Assembly: GCA_022843465.1 (NCBI GenBank)
Contig: JALHNO010000006.1
Location: 124,001 to 188,000 of the forward strand
DNA length: 64,000 nucleotides
Direction of reading: 5' to 3'
Origin: Pseudomonadota bacterium
Lineage (GTDB): Bacteria; Pseudomonadota; Gammaproteobacteria; Xanthomonadales; Ahniellaceae
Shown: positions 1 through 9,012 of the stretch, piece by piece
Layout of the letters: each line of letters opens with the position of its first letter
How positions within the stretch are numbered: position 1 is the stretch's first letter
Notes under the pieces: model-generated
The model's input: the letters and a program-made list of their open reading frames with translations, nothing else
What the model was told of the DNA's origin: nothing
Database searches by the model: none
Position numbers and translations under genes: made by a program

Positions 1-1509
1 GACCGTGTAGCTGAACTTGGCTTCGCCATCGGCCGGAATGTTCAGGTTGAAGTCGATGGTCTCGGCATCGCGCTTGACGTAGTCGCGACTCGAGCTCTTG
101 ATGGACCAGCCGCTCCAGCGGTAGAGGTACTCGCGCGCCACCACCGTAGTGGCCTCCTGCTTGCGATTGCGCACGCTGACTTCGAAGCTCTCCTCGATCC
201 ACTTGGCATTGATGTCGACCTTGAAGTCGGTCTGCTTGCGCTCGCCGACCACGTCGAAACTCTCGCCCAGCTTGATGCGAAGATTTTCGTTGCGCGGTGT
301 GTGCTTGATCAGGTCCTCGCCGATGAACTCCAGACTGCCATCGGTCTTGCTCGCCTGGTTGACGCGCACTCGACCCGCCGGCAGTGGAATGCCGAGGCCA
401 TTGCTCTTGTCGTTCTTGAACTCGAGGTAGGCGCCGACCGTGCCGGGCTGGGTGGCCCCAAAGCCCTGATCGGTTACCGGTGCGCCATACCAGCGCCAGG
501 GTCCCGGCCCGGCGGTGAACACCAGTTCACGTTTGCAACCGACACCGATCGCCGACGGAAACAGCTCCAGTTGCTTGGTCGAGTTGTTGGGCAGGTCGGT
601 CCGACGACCCAGGGTATACATGTGGTACTCGAACAATGAGGACTCCTGGAAGCCATCACTGACGGCCTCGGCGACCCGCATCGTTTTCATCATTGGAGCC
701 GCCGCTGCCATCGGTGCCGCTGGTGCGCGATTGACCTCGCCAGCGACCAGTTTCAGCTGGGTTGCCGGAAAACTGCCGCCGCTCTGGTTGACGATGGTGA
801 CCCAGGCCGCCAGATTCATCGTGCAGCGTTCGGAATCCGAGCCCAGCGTGACGTTGTAGTCGCTCCACCAGGTCACGCCCTGGGTCTGGTAACTCACCAC
901 CGCATCATGTTCGCCGCCCTTGCGCGCATTGACCAGCCAGACCAGGGTCGGGCGTGTGATCAGACCACCCGGCAGCGAGGGAAACTGGATGCTGGAATAG
1001 CTGCTCAGTGTCACCACCTCGCCGGATTCCTTCATCAGGATCAGGCCATTGCTGGCCGACAGCAGGGTGCCGCTGATCTCGGTGAATTTCTGCGCCTGGA
1101 TCTGTCCGACGATCACCTGCTCGCCGATATAGCGTTGCAGAAGTTTCAGTCCATCGACCAGGTCGAACTGGTAATTCTGTTCGACGACGCGGGTACCGTC
1201 GGGATCCGTGAGTGAGGCAAAGCTCACCGTGGTCGGATCGATGCGGGTGGCGACATCGGTGAAGCGCACCTCGCCGCTGCCATTGGGCAAGGTCAGTGGA
1301 CGCCGATCACGGACCAGGGCATAGCCGGGCAGTGCACTGCCGTAATTCTGCAGGGCCTCCGGGCTGAGCTGGCCCGGCTGCGCCGAGCTGTAGATCGTCA
1401 GGGCGTACTGCGGATCGGCGGCGCGGACTTCGTTCATGGTGGTGCTCAGACTCAGGCTAAGGGCGATCGACAGACCAAGGGCACTGGGTGTCAGGGTTCG
1501 ATGCGTCAT
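1..1509 (-). CDS. DUF4139 domain-containing exported protein (C-terminus cut by window edge)
   Basis: The frame is open from the ATG at 1509 to the window edge, so 503 residues are visible and the C-terminus is missing. A GGAG ribosome site lies just upstream of the start. The N-terminus (MTHRTLTPSALGLSIALSLS) is a probable signal peptide. The middle and C-terminal parts match my memory of DUF4139 proteins: the GVTWWSDYNVTL segment, then beta-rich sequence with YRWSGWSIKSSSRDYVKRD. Function is unknown; such proteins are probably periplasmic or outer-membrane-associated beta proteins. The gene lies downstream of moaB on the same strand, 138 bp away, with no clear terminator between them, so cotranscription is possible. 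The family call is from recall of motifs, not a search. Confidence 0.72.
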   Translation of the reverse strand, partial: MTHRTLTPSALGLSIALSLSLSTTMNEVRAADPQYALTIYSSAQPGQLSPEALQNYGSALPGYALVRDRRPLTLPNGSGEVRFTDVATRIDPTTVSFASLTDPDGTRVVEQNYQFDLVDGLKLLQRYIGEQVIVGQIQAQKFTEISGTLLSASNGLILMKESGEVVTLSSYSSIQFPSLPGGLITRPTLVWLVNARKGGEHDAVVSYQTQGVTWWSDYNVTLGSDSERCTMNLAAWVTIVNQSGGSFPATQLKLVAGEVNRAPAAPMAAAAPMMKTMRVAEAVSDGFQESSLFEYHMYTLGRRTDLPNNSTKQLELFPSAIGVGCKRELVFTAGPGPWRWYGAPVTDQGFGATQPGTVGAYLEFKNDKSNGLGIPLPAGRVRVNQASKTDGSLEFIGEDLIKHTPRNENLRIKLGESFDVVGERKQTDFKVDINAKWIEESFEVSVRNRKQEATTVVAREYLYRWSGWSIKSSSRDYVKRDAETIDFNLNIPADGEAKFSYTV

Positions 1510-1647
1510 GTCAGCTCCATTCGTCGGTAGTGGAAACGGTACAACGAATGCACGGCATCGTCGGGGTTCCAGCGCACGATCGGGTTCAGTTGCGGTTGCG
1601 ACCCGCCTCGGCCTCGGTCTCCATCCCGACCCAGCGAACGGCGGCGG

Positions 1648-2172
1648 TCAGCCAGGTTCGCGCAGCCGCGGTTTCAGCGTCACCAGGTTGCAGGGCCGCG
1701 TACGGGCATCCAGTTGCGCCGCGAGTATCTGCTCCCAGGCCAGGCGGCAGGCGCCGGTCGAACCCGGAAGGCAGAAGATGAAGACTGCATTGGCCAGTCC
1801 GGCGAATGCGCGTGACTGCAGTGCCGAGGTGCCGATGTCGTCCACGCTGAGGGCGCGGAACAGTTCGCCGAAGCCGGGCATTTCCTTGTCGAGCAGGGGC
1901 CGGATCGCCTCGGGGGTCGAATCGCGGCCGGTGAATCCGGTGCCGCCGGTGATCAGAATGCCGTCGATCGCTGCGTCCGCAATCCAGGCCGACACGACGG
2001 CACGTATCCGGTAGCGATCATCGGGCTCGATACGGCGCTCCGCGAGATGGTGGCCAGCCTCGGCGAGTGCGCCGGCCAGATAGGCGCCGGAGCTGTCGCT
2101 TTCGAGCGTGCGCGAATCGGAAACCGTCAGCACCGCGATGTTGAGGGGAATGAATCGGGCTTCGGCGCTCAT
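1648..2172 (-). CDS. moaB: MoaB/MogA-family molybdenum cofactor biosynthesis protein B
   Basis: A 174-residue protein of the MoaB/MogA family, which acts on molybdopterin (adenylylation) in molybdenum cofactor synthesis in the cytoplasm. Family motifs are in order: LTVSDSRTLESDSSG near the N-terminus, ITGGTGFTGRD in the middle and CLPGSTGACRLAWE near the C-terminus. The start at 2172 is chosen over an upstream in-frame start at 2262 because AAAGGAG lies six bases before this ATG and the family begins at about this point. It follows prfA by 91 bp on the same strand. MoaB and MogA are hard to separate by eye; overall length and the PGST motif favour MoaB. Confidence 0.88.
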   Translation of the reverse strand: MSAEARFIPLNIAVLTVSDSRTLESDSSGAYLAGALAEAGHHLAERRIEPDDRYRIRAVVSAWIADAAIDGILITGGTGFTGRDSTPEAIRPLLDKEMPGFGELFRALSVDDIGTSALQSRAFAGLANAVFIFCLPGSTGACRLAWEQILAAQLDARTRPCNLVTLKPRLREPG

Positions 2173-2263
2173 GCTGCTCCTTTGCGAATCGCTGCTGGGC
2201 CTGACTTCAACATCATCCTGGATTGTGGGCGGCGGAACCCGAGTCGTCCGGCGCGCCTGCAAT

Positions 2264-3352
2264 TCACGCCGCCTCGGTCATCAACTTCAGTTCGTCCGCC
2301 TGATGTTCGAGCGTCAGCGGATCGACGACCTGATCAAGATCACCCGCGACGATGCTTTCCAGCGAGTACAAAGTCAGGTTTATGCGGTGGTCGGTCAGCC
2401 GGCCCTGCGGAAAATTGTAGGTGCGGATGCGTTGCGAACGATCACCGGAACCGACCTGGGTGCGCCGCAGTTCCGACTGGGCCTGGTGTTGCTTCTGCTG
2501 CTTCTCATCGAACAGGCGCGCCGCCAGCAGGCTCATCGCCCGTGCCCGGTTCTTGTGCTGGGAGCGTTCGTCCTGGCATTCGACCACGGTTCCGCTGGGC
2601 AGGTGGGTGATCCGAATGGCCGAGTCGGTCTTGTTGACGTGCTGGCCGCCGGCGCCGGAAGCGCGAAAGGTGTCGACCTTCAACTCGGCCGGGTTGAGTT
2701 CGATCGCCGCGATCTCGTCGAGTTCGGGCAGCACCGCGACGGTTGCCGCCGATGTGTGAATCCTGCCCTGCGACTCGGTTGCCGGTACCCGCTGGACCCG
2801 GTGCGTGCCGGACTCGAACTTCAGGCGCGCAAATGCGCCAGCGCCTTCGACGCGGGCGATCACTTCCTTGAAGCCGCCATGCTCCCCCGGACTGCTGGAC
2901 AGGACCTCGACCTGCCAGCGTCGACGTTCGGCATAGCGCAGGTACATGCGGAACAGATCGCCGGCGAAAATCGCGGCCTCGTCGCCGCCGGTGCCGGCGC
3001 GGACTTCGAGGAAGATATTGGCGTCATCACGGGGATCGCGCGGTACCAGCAGGCCGCCGAGCTCAGCGTCGAGGTCCTGCAGCTGCTGTTGCAGGGATTC
3101 GATTTCCTCCTCGATCATGCCGCGCATGTCGGGATCGGCGTCGGCCGCCATCGCCCGCGCGCCTTCCAGTGCCTGCTGCTGGTGGTCGTATTCGCCGAGC
3201 TTGCGGGCGATCGGCTCGATCTCGGCGTATTCCTGTGAAAGCGATCGAAAACGCTTGTTGTCGGCGAGCGCGTCCGGCTCGGCGAGCAGTCGCTCGACTT
3301 CTTCCTTGCGCTCGGCAAGTGCTTCGAGTTTGCGGCGGATCGAAGGCGTCAT
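2264..3352 (-). CDS. prfA: Peptide chain release factor 1 (RF1)
   Basis: A 362-residue class I release factor that recognises UAA and UAG in the ribosomal A site and triggers peptide release. The stop-codon-reading tripeptide PAT is at residues 190-192, in the RF1 form (PxT). The catalytic GGQ is at 235-237 within [10 protein letters not shown]. The N-terminal helical domain and the C-terminal LTLYSLE segment are also present. The ATG at 3352 overlaps the hemA stop codon by four bases (ATGA), so translation is coupled to hemA. Length fits the family (about 360). Unlike many relatives, prmC does not follow; moaB does. Confidence 0.97.
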   Translation of the reverse strand: MTPSIRRKLEALAERKEEVERLLAEPDALADNKRFRSLSQEYAEIEPIARKLGEYDHQQQALEGARAMAADADPDMRGMIEEEIESLQQQLQDLDAELGGLLVPRDPRDDANIFLEVRAGTGGDEAAIFAGDLFRMYLRYAERRRWQVEVLSSSPGEHGGFKEVIARVEGAGAFARLKFESGTHRVQRVPATESQGRIHTSAATVAVLPELDEIAAIELNPAELKVDTFRASGAGGQHVNKTDSAIRITHLPSGTVVECQDERSQHKNRARAMSLLAARLFDEKQQKQHQAQSELRRTQVGSGDRSQRIRTYNFPQGRLTDHRINLTLYSLESIVAGDLDQVVDPLTLEHQADELKLMTEAA

Positions 3353-4623
3353 GGTGTCTTGCTGTCTTTGTCCGGCGCCGCCGCGAACAGGCGTTCGCCA
3401 GCTCGGATCAGTTCGGCGTCTCCGCGCAGCGCGGCATCGCGCAAGCGGCTGCTGGGTCCGTGCAGCAGTTTGTTGGTCAGCGTGTGAGCCATGAACTGCA
3501 GCACATCTTCGGCCGGCTGCCCGTTGCGGAGCATTTGCCGGGCGCGTTCCAGTACCTGGTCGCGCTGCGCTTCGCCATCGCTGCGCAAGGCTTTCAGGGG
3601 GCCCTGATAGTCGAGCGCCTGGCACCAGTTCATGTACTGGTCGACCTGCAGGCTGATGATCGCCTCGGCCTCGACTGCGGCTTCCTGGCGCGAACGCATC
3701 GACTCGTCGATCAGTCTGCCGACATCGTCAACGGTGTAGAGATAAACGTCTTCGAGGGCTCCGACCGCTTCGGCGATGTCCCGCGGGACGGCAAGATCGA
3801 GCATGAACATCGGCCGCCGCCGGCGTGCCCGCAGCGCAGCCTCCACCATGTCCAGTGGTACCACCGGCGCGCGGCTGGCAGTCGAGGAGATCACGATGTC
3901 GGCGTCGGCCAGATGGATCGGCAGGTCGCTCAGGGCCAATGCCTGGGCGCCATAGGTTTCGGCCAGGGTCTGGGCATTGGCGAGTGTCCGGTTGGCGACC
4001 AGCAGCCGATGCACGCCAGCGTCCAGCAGATGCCGGGCGGCCAGTTCGATCGTATCGCCGGCGCCGATCAGCAGGACGGTCGCCTTGCGCAGATCGGCGA
4101 AGATCTGGCTGGCCAGGCGGACTGCCGCGAAGGCCACCGAGACCGGGCTGGAGCCGATCCGGGTTTCGGTACGTGCCCGCTTGGCGACCGCGAAAGCGTT
4201 CTGGAACAGGCGATTGAGACGGGTATCCAGGGCGCCGGCCGACAGGGCGGACTGGTAGGCAGCCTTCAATTGGCCGAGGACCTGGGGCTCACCCAGGATC
4301 ATCGAGTCCAGGCCGGTTGCAACCCGGAAGATATGGCGGGCTGCCTCGTGTTCGCGATGCCGGTAGAGATAGCTCTCCAGCCGGCCTGCGCTCAGTCCGA
4401 AATGGCCGTGCAACCACTCTGCCAGGATGTTTTCTCCGCCTTCATCCACCTGGCAGTACAGTTCAGTGCGGTTGCAGGTAGACAGAATGGCGGCTTCCCG
4501 CACGCCCGCCAACGATTTCAGCGCATTGAGGGCCGCCTGGCTCTGCTCCGGCGCAAACGCGAGCAGCTCGCGCAGGGCGAGCGGTGCGGTCTGGTGATTG
4601 AGTCCGAGCGCGACGAGGGGCAT
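3349..4623 (-). CDS. hemA: Glutamyl-tRNA reductase
   Basis: A 424-residue enzyme that reduces glutamyl-tRNA(Glu) to glutamate-1-semialdehyde with NADPH, the first step of C5 tetrapyrrole synthesis. The N-terminal signature [13 protein letters not shown] begins at residue 7. The catalytic cysteine is C50 in [10 protein letters not shown]. The [13 protein letters not shown] segment and an NADPH-binding [16 protein letters not shown] segment follow. The gene is first in a hemA-prfA-moaB string and is divergent from the lipoprotein-lolB operon, with only 65 bp between starts. The promoter must lie in that gap; on the minus strand TTGATC and GAGAAT are spaced by 17 bases there, a plausible but unproven sigma70 site. 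Confidence 0.97.
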   Translation of the reverse strand: MPLVALGLNHQTAPLALRELLAFAPEQSQAALNALKSLAGVREAAILSTCNRTELYCQVDEGGENILAEWLHGHFGLSAGRLESYLYRHREHEAARHIFRVATGLDSMILGEPQVLGQLKAAYQSALSAGALDTRLNRLFQNAFAVAKRARTETRIGSSPVSVAFAAVRLASQIFADLRKATVLLIGAGDTIELAARHLLDAGVHRLLVANRTLANAQTLAETYGAQALALSDLPIHLADADIVISSTASRAPVVPLDMVEAALRARRRRPMFMLDLAVPRDIAEAVGALEDVYLYTVDDVGRLIDESMRSRQEAAVEAEAIISLQVDQYMNWCQALDYQGPLKALRSDGEAQRDQVLERARQMLRNGQPAEDVLQFMAHTLTNKLLHGPSSRLRDAALRGDAELIRAGERLFAAAPDKDSKTP

Positions 4624-4688
4624 GGCATGACAAAATACAATGGACGCGCATTCTCGGCGGGTTGGACCTTACGATCAAGGAATCTGCA
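4624..4688. promoter_or_regulatory. Divergent promoter region between hemA and the lipoprotein-lolB operon
   Basis: This 65-bp gap separates two divergent operons, so both promoters must be here or reach into the coding sequences. For hemA (minus strand) a TTGATC/GAGAAT pair with 17-base spacing is visible. For the plus-strand operon TACAAT at 4635-4640 could be a -10 box, but its -35 position inside hemA is poor. The individual boxes are inferred. Confidence 0.4.
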
Positions 4689-6371
4689 TTGAAACTTCTG
4701 TACCGTGGCATCGCATTGCTGGTGATTCTGGGCCTGACTGCCTGCGCAGGCGTCCCTGGTCAGGAGGCACGCCTGCATCCGGATGGCGAGGCACGCGCGC
4801 TGACTTCGGCGGACCTGGTGCTGTCTGAGCGCATCGCAGCTGAATTCGCGTTGCAGCAAGGAGATGCCGGTGCGCATCTGCTGCATCTGGTCAAGGCGGC
4901 AGAAGCCTCGGACCAGCCCGCCCCGGCGAAGGCTGCGCTGCGGGCCGCGCTTGCGGCCTCCAACCTGCCCCTGGCCGAGGCGATGCTCGCGCGTTTCCAG
5001 CGGCTCGCGCCGGATTCGACTGAGCCGAGAGCCTGGGCCGTGGCATTGGCACTCCATGCCGGCCGGTCCGCAGAAGCCTGGAGCCTGGCCAGTCCTGATG
5101 CCGGCGGCAAGATCGAGAACAGGAGCCTCGGCGAGGCGCTGGCTGCAGTTCCCGTGCGCGAGCGGGTGCTCCCCTTTATTGAACGCACGATCCAGACCAG
5201 CGAGGACCTGTCTACAGCATTGCGTTGGTGTTCTTTCGTCCATCGGCTCAACGAATCGAATCTCGCGCTGATCCTGGTTTCGGGCCTGGTCGATCGCTTC
5301 CCCGAGCGGGGATCGGCGCTGGCCTGGCGAGCGCAGCTGAAGCGCGACATGAAGGACAACGAGGGGGCTCTGGCCGATTTTCGCGCTGCGCTCGCTCTCG
5401 ATCCGGACTCCCGGTTTCTCCGGCTCTCGATTGCGCAACTTGAGGACGCCGCGGGAGATTCAGCGGCCGCCGCTCGACGCGTTGCCGAAATCCAACCCCC
5501 TGATGATCTGGTTGTGCAGGCGCAGGTTGCCTATGCCGCGCGCTCGCAGGACGCCGCTCTGTTGCGCGACGCCTATGAAGCACTGCAGTCGTTGCCGGAA
5601 CCGCGCCCCGCGTTGCGACTGCAAATGCTCGGCACGGTAGCGGAGCGCCTGGGCCAGCCAGCCGAAGCGATCACCTGGCTGAAGTCGGTGCCTTCCGGGC
5701 CCGAGCAGGCCGAGTCATGGTTGCGTGCCTCTGTCCTGATGGACCAGCAGGGTGACGCTGATGCCGCGCTCGCCCAGCTCAGGCAGGTCCGCAGTCTCGC
5801 CGGAATCGATCGTGAGGCCCTGGTCAGCAGCTATCTGATCGAGGGCAATCTGCTCAGCCGCTCCGGTCAACCACAGGCGGCCCGCGCGCTCTACGGGGCG
5901 GCACTTACCCAGCTCCCCGACGAGCCGCAACTGCTGTATGCCCGGGCCCTGGAGCAAGCCGAGCTTGACGACATCGCAGCCGCCGAAGCGGACCTGCGGC
6001 GTGTGCTGGCCATTGATCCGGAGCATGCCGATGCGATGAATGCGCTTGGCTACACGCTTGCCGACAAGACTGATCGCCTCAGTGAGGCCCTTGCCCTGAT
6101 CCAGGCGGCGCTCAAGCTCAGGCCGGATGATGGCGCGATGCTCGACAGTCTTGGCTGGGTAACCTTCCGGATGGGGAAGCCCGGTCAGGCGGTCGAGTTC
6201 CTGCGGGCCGCGCATGCCCAGTTGCAGGATGTCGAGATCGCCGCGCATCTCGGCGAGGCCTTGTGGGCCAGCGATCAGCGTGAGGAAGCGCGCAAGATTT
6301 GGCGCGAGGCCCGGCTGCTTGAGCCGCAGAACCCGGTCCTGCTCGACACCTTGCGCAGGCATGGCCTGTGA
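4689..6371 (+). CDS. Tetratricopeptide-repeat lipoprotein upstream of lolB
   Basis: A 560-residue protein with a lipoprotein signal peptide: KLLYRGIALLVILGLTAC ends in lipobox L-T-A-C, predicting an acylated cysteine at about residue 19. Most of the rest is alanine- and leucine-rich helical sequence. It includes clear TPR units in the C-terminal third, such as PQLLYARALEQAELDDIAAA and ADAMNALGYTLADKTDRLSE. The start is taken as TTG at 4689 because AAGGA lies seven bases upstream and this gives a clean signal peptide; an in-frame TTG at 4662 would add nine residues. It overlaps lolB by four bases. A TPR protein beside lolB is a recurring gammaproteobacterial arrangement. It may take part in envelope assembly, but its partner is unknown. 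Confidence 0.88.
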   Translation: MKLLYRGIALLVILGLTACAGVPGQEARLHPDGEARALTSADLVLSERIAAEFALQQGDAGAHLLHLVKAAEASDQPAPAKAALRAALAASNLPLAEAMLARFQRLAPDSTEPRAWAVALALHAGRSAEAWSLASPDAGGKIENRSLGEALAAVPVRERVLPFIERTIQTSEDLSTALRWCSFVHRLNESNLALILVSGLVDRFPERGSALAWRAQLKRDMKDNEGALADFRAALALDPDSRFLRLSIAQLEDAAGDSAAAARRVAEIQPPDDLVVQAQVAYAARSQDAALLRDAYEALQSLPEPRPALRLQMLGTVAERLGQPAEAITWLKSVPSGPEQAESWLRASVLMDQQGDADAALAQLRQVRSLAGIDREALVSSYLIEGNLLSRSGQPQAARALYGAALTQLPDEPQLLYARALEQAELDDIAAAEADLRRVLAIDPEHADAMNALGYTLADKTDRLSEALALIQAALKLRPDDGAMLDSLGWVTFRMGKPGQAVEFLRAAHAQLQDVEIAAHLGEALWASDQREEARKIWREARLLEPQNPVLLDTLRRHGL

Positions 6372-6961
6372 ACGCGCGCCTGGTTGCCACGGGCTTGCTG
6401 TTGTTGCTGCTGGCATCCGGCTGCGCGACCCAGCAGAGCCGTCCACTGCCGCAGGTAGCACAGGTCCGCGCCAGCACTGCGCCCAGCCATTGGGTGCTCG
6501 AGGGGAAAATTGCGGTCAGCGACGGCCGCGAAAGTGGCAGTGGCCGGCTCACCTGGTCGCAACGTGGCAGCGAGTACGCCATCGTGATGCGGGCGCCGGT
6601 CAGTGGCCAGAGCTGGCGACTATCGGGAAGCGCGGGTTACAGCCAGCTTGAGGGCGTCAGGCCGGCGCCGGTGATCGGCGACTCGGCGCAGCAATTGCTG
6701 CGGCGTGAGCTGGGATGGGAGCTTCCGGTGGGCGAGATGGCCGACTGGATTTTCGCAGTCGGGCTGGTCGATCGTGCGATCACCCAGCGTGATGCGCAGG
6801 GCGCCCCACTGAAGGTCCGCGATGCCGGTTGGCAGCTCGAGTACCGCGACTGGCAGTACGTTGATGGTGTGAGCTATCCGCGCCGGATCACCGCGCGGCG
6901 TGGCGAGCACCGGGTGCGGCTCGCGATTCAGCGTTGGCGCCAGGATCCGGTCGAAAGATGA
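6368..6961 (+). CDS. lolB: Outer-membrane lipoprotein receptor LolB
   Basis: A 197-residue lipoprotein that accepts lipoproteins from LolA and inserts them into the outer membrane. It has a signal peptide rich in leucine with lipobox L-A-S-G-C, predicting acylation at C19, followed by HWVLEGKIAVSDGRESGSG and GWELPVGEMADWIFA, both LolB-like. The start is GTG at 6368, overlapping the stop of the TPR lipoprotein gene (GTGA). The end overlaps ispE by ATGA. The lolB-ispE-prs order is conserved in gammaproteobacteria and supports the assignment. Confidence 0.93.
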   Translation: MNARLVATGLLLLLLASGCATQQSRPLPQVAQVRASTAPSHWVLEGKIAVSDGRESGSGRLTWSQRGSEYAIVMRAPVSGQSWRLSGSAGYSQLEGVRPAPVIGDSAQQLLRRELGWELPVGEMADWIFAVGLVDRAITQRDAQGAPLKVRDAGWQLEYRDWQYVDGVSYPRRITARRGEHRVRLAIQRWRQDPVER

Positions 6962-7830
6962 CGCTTGCTCGTGAGCCGAGCCAGTGGCCGGCACCGGCCA
7001 AGCTCAACCTGTTCCTGCACATCGTAGGTAGGCGAGAAGACGGCTATCACCTGATGCAGACGGTGTTCCAGCTCGTCGATCTCGCCGACCAGATCGAGCT
7101 TCGTGTCACCGGGGACGGTCGTATCCGGCGCCAGCTTGGTCTCGCCGACGTGGCACAAGCGGATGATCTCGCCGTGCGGGCCGCGCAGGCTTTGCAGCAG
7201 TTCAGCGGCTGCCGGCAGGGTGCCGACATCTGGGTGCACAAGCATGTCCCGGTAGGTGCCGGACTCGGCGGTGGCAGCTCCGACGCCGCCACGGTTCTGC
7301 TGGCGCTCAATGAGCTGTGGCAGACCGGCCTGAGTGCGACTGAGCTGCTGCGGCTGGGTCGATCACTGGGCGCCGATGTGCCGGTGTTCATTGCCGGGGA
7401 GAGTTGCTGGGCGGAGGGCATTGGCGATGAGTTTGTGCCGCTGATGTTGACCGATTGCTGGTATGTTATTGTTTATCCTGACGAATCGGTGAATACGGCC
7501 AGTGTTTTCGCAGATCCCGCGTTGACACGGAACACGCCGCACACCACAATCCCACGCTTGCTTTCGGGCGAACCCACTCACAACGATCTGCAGGCCGTGG
7601 TCTGCGCGCGCTCGCCGCGCGTTGCGGCGGCGCTGGATTGGCTGCAGGGTTACTCGGCAGCGCGAATGAGCGGGAGTGGCTCGGCAGTGTTCGCGAAGTT
7701 TGCGGGCGCTGCCGAAGCTGAAGCGGTGGCGCGGCAATGTCCACCGCAGTGGCAGGTTTTTGTGGCAAGGGGCTTGCCGCGTTCGCCGTTGCATCAGGCT
7801 CTGGAAGCCTGGCGCCGGCGAGAGCGGTAG
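6958..7830 (+). CDS. ispE: 4-diphosphocytidyl-2-C-methyl-D-erythritol kinase
   Basis: A 290-residue GHMP-family kinase of the MEP isoprenoid pathway, which phosphorylates CDP-methylerythritol at the 2-hydroxyl. The N-terminal PAPAKLNLFLHIVGRREDGYH and the glycine-rich ATP loop PVGAGLGGGSSDAA are diagnostic. A third GHMP motif is ARMSGSGSAVFA. The ATG at 6958 overlaps the lolB stop (ATGA); an earlier in-frame start at 6934 is less likely because the family begins near the PAPAKLN motif. tRNA-Gln and prs follow. Confidence 0.96.
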   Translation: MTLAREPSQWPAPAKLNLFLHIVGRREDGYHLMQTVFQLVDLADQIELRVTGDGRIRRQLGLADVAQADDLAVRAAQALQQFSGCRQGADIWVHKHVPVGAGLGGGSSDAATVLLALNELWQTGLSATELLRLGRSLGADVPVFIAGESCWAEGIGDEFVPLMLTDCWYVIVYPDESVNTASVFADPALTRNTPHTTIPRLLSGEPTHNDLQAVVCARSPRVAAALDWLQGYSAARMSGSGSAVFAKFAGAAEAEAVARQCPPQWQVFVARGLPRSPLHQALEAWRRRER

Positions 7831-7856
7831 TCCGGGCATACGTAAGTACGGAACAC

Positions 7857-7932
7857 TGGGACGTCGCCAAGTCGGTAAGGCACGGGATTTTGATTCCCGC
7901 ATTCGAAGGTTCGAGTCCTTCCGTCCCAGCCA
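7857..7932 (+). tRNA. tRNA-Gln (anticodon TTG)
   Basis: A full cloverleaf with an encoded CCA end. The acceptor stem TGGGACG (7857-7863) pairs with CGTCCCA (7922-7928), followed by discriminator G and CCA at 7930-7932. The anticodon stem CGGGA/TCCCG encloses loop TTTTGAT with anticodon TTG at 7890-7892. The T-arm GTTCGAGTC is present. It lies between ispE and prs. Confidence 0.97.
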
Positions 7933-7974
7933 ACATCTTCGGTTCGATGACTTGCGCAGCGCGGAGCAGGAATT

Positions 7975-8934
7975 ATGTTGAAGACGGACGGCATGCTGGT
8001 TTTTTCCGGCAACGCGCACCGCACCCTTGCTCTGGCGGTATGCAAGCAACTGGGTGCCCCGCTGGGCAAGGCGCTGGTCGGGAAGTTTTCCGATGGCGAG
8101 GTGCAGGTCGAGATCGAAGAGAATGTGCGTCGTCAGGAAGTGTTCGTGGTGCAGCCGACCTGCGCGCCCACGGCCGAAAACCTGATGGAGCTGCTGGTCT
8201 TGATCGATGCGCTGAAGCGCGCGTCGGTGGCCTCGGTGACTGCGGTCGTGCCGTATTTCGGCTACGCCCGGCAGGATCGTCGTCCGCGTTCCGCGCGGGT
8301 GCCGATTACCGCCAAGGTCGCTGCCAAGATGATTCAGGCAGCGGGTACCGATCGGGTTCTGACGGTGGATGTACATGCCGACCAGATCCAGGGCTTCTTC
8401 GATATTCCGATGGACAACGTGTATTCCTCTCCGGTGCTGCTGGCCGATGTCTGGCGCAATCACGGGACCGACGGAATCATCGTGGTGTCGCCCGATGTGG
8501 GTGGTGTGGTGCGCGCGCGGGCAATTGCCAAGCGACTCGATGACGCCGATCTGGCGATTATCGACAAGCGGCGACCGCGGGCGAACGAAGTAGCCGTGAT
8601 GAACATCATCGGTGATGTGGAAGGCAGGACCTGTGTGCTGGTTGATGACATCGTGGATACCGCTGGAACCTTGTGCGCCGCTGCGGCAGCGCTGAAGAAC
8701 CGCGGTGCCAAGCGCGTTGTGGCGTACTGCACGCATCCGGTGCTGTCCGGTCCTGCGGTCACCAATGTGATGGGTTCGGGGCTGGATGAGCTGGTCGTGA
8801 CCGACACCATTCCGTTGTCGGAAGCCGCGCGTGCCTGCGGCCGCATCCGGCAGCTCTCGGTCGCCCAGCTGCTTGCCGAAACGATGCGGCGCATCGCTTT
8901 CGGTGAGTCGGTCAGCTCGCTGTACGTGGATTGA
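7975..8934 (+). CDS. prs: Ribose-phosphate pyrophosphokinase
   Basis: A 319-residue PRPP synthetase that makes 5-phosphoribosyl-1-pyrophosphate from ribose-5-phosphate and ATP for nucleotide, histidine, tryptophan and NAD synthesis. Seen motifs are [10 protein letters not shown] near the N-terminus, [17 protein letters not shown], the flexible loop [12 protein letters not shown], the [12 protein letters not shown] helix region and the PRPP-binding [14 protein letters not shown]. The start at 7975 has AGGA four bases upstream; an internal ATG at 7993 is possible. It is followed by two small hairpins and rplY. Confidence 0.97.
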   Translation: MLKTDGMLVFSGNAHRTLALAVCKQLGAPLGKALVGKFSDGEVQVEIEENVRRQEVFVVQPTCAPTAENLMELLVLIDALKRASVASVTAVVPYFGYARQDRRPRSARVPITAKVAAKMIQAAGTDRVLTVDVHADQIQGFFDIPMDNVYSSPVLLADVWRNHGTDGIIVVSPDVGGVVRARAIAKRLDDADLAIIDKRRPRANEVAVMNIIGDVEGRTCVLVDDIVDTAGTLCAAAAALKNRGAKRVVAYCTHPVLSGPAVTNVMGSGLDELVVTDTIPLSEAARACGRIRQLSVAQLLAETMRRIAFGESVSSLYVD

Positions 8935-8941
8935 TTTACCG

Positions 8942-8994
8942 GGCTCGGCACTACTGCCGGGCCTACCACCAGTCCCTTTGGTCGCGAAGGGGCT
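8942..8994 (+). other. Two consecutive stem-loops between prs and rplY
   Basis: GGCTCGGCA (8942-8950) pairs with TGCCGGGCC (8955-8963) around a CTAC loop with one wobble pair. AGTCCCTT (8971-8978) pairs with AAGGGGCT (8987-8994). Neither is followed by a T tract, so these look like RNA processing or leader elements of rplY, not terminators. Function is inferred only. Confidence 0.4.
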
Positions 8995-9012
8995 TCAACT
9001 TGAGGAAGTGCA

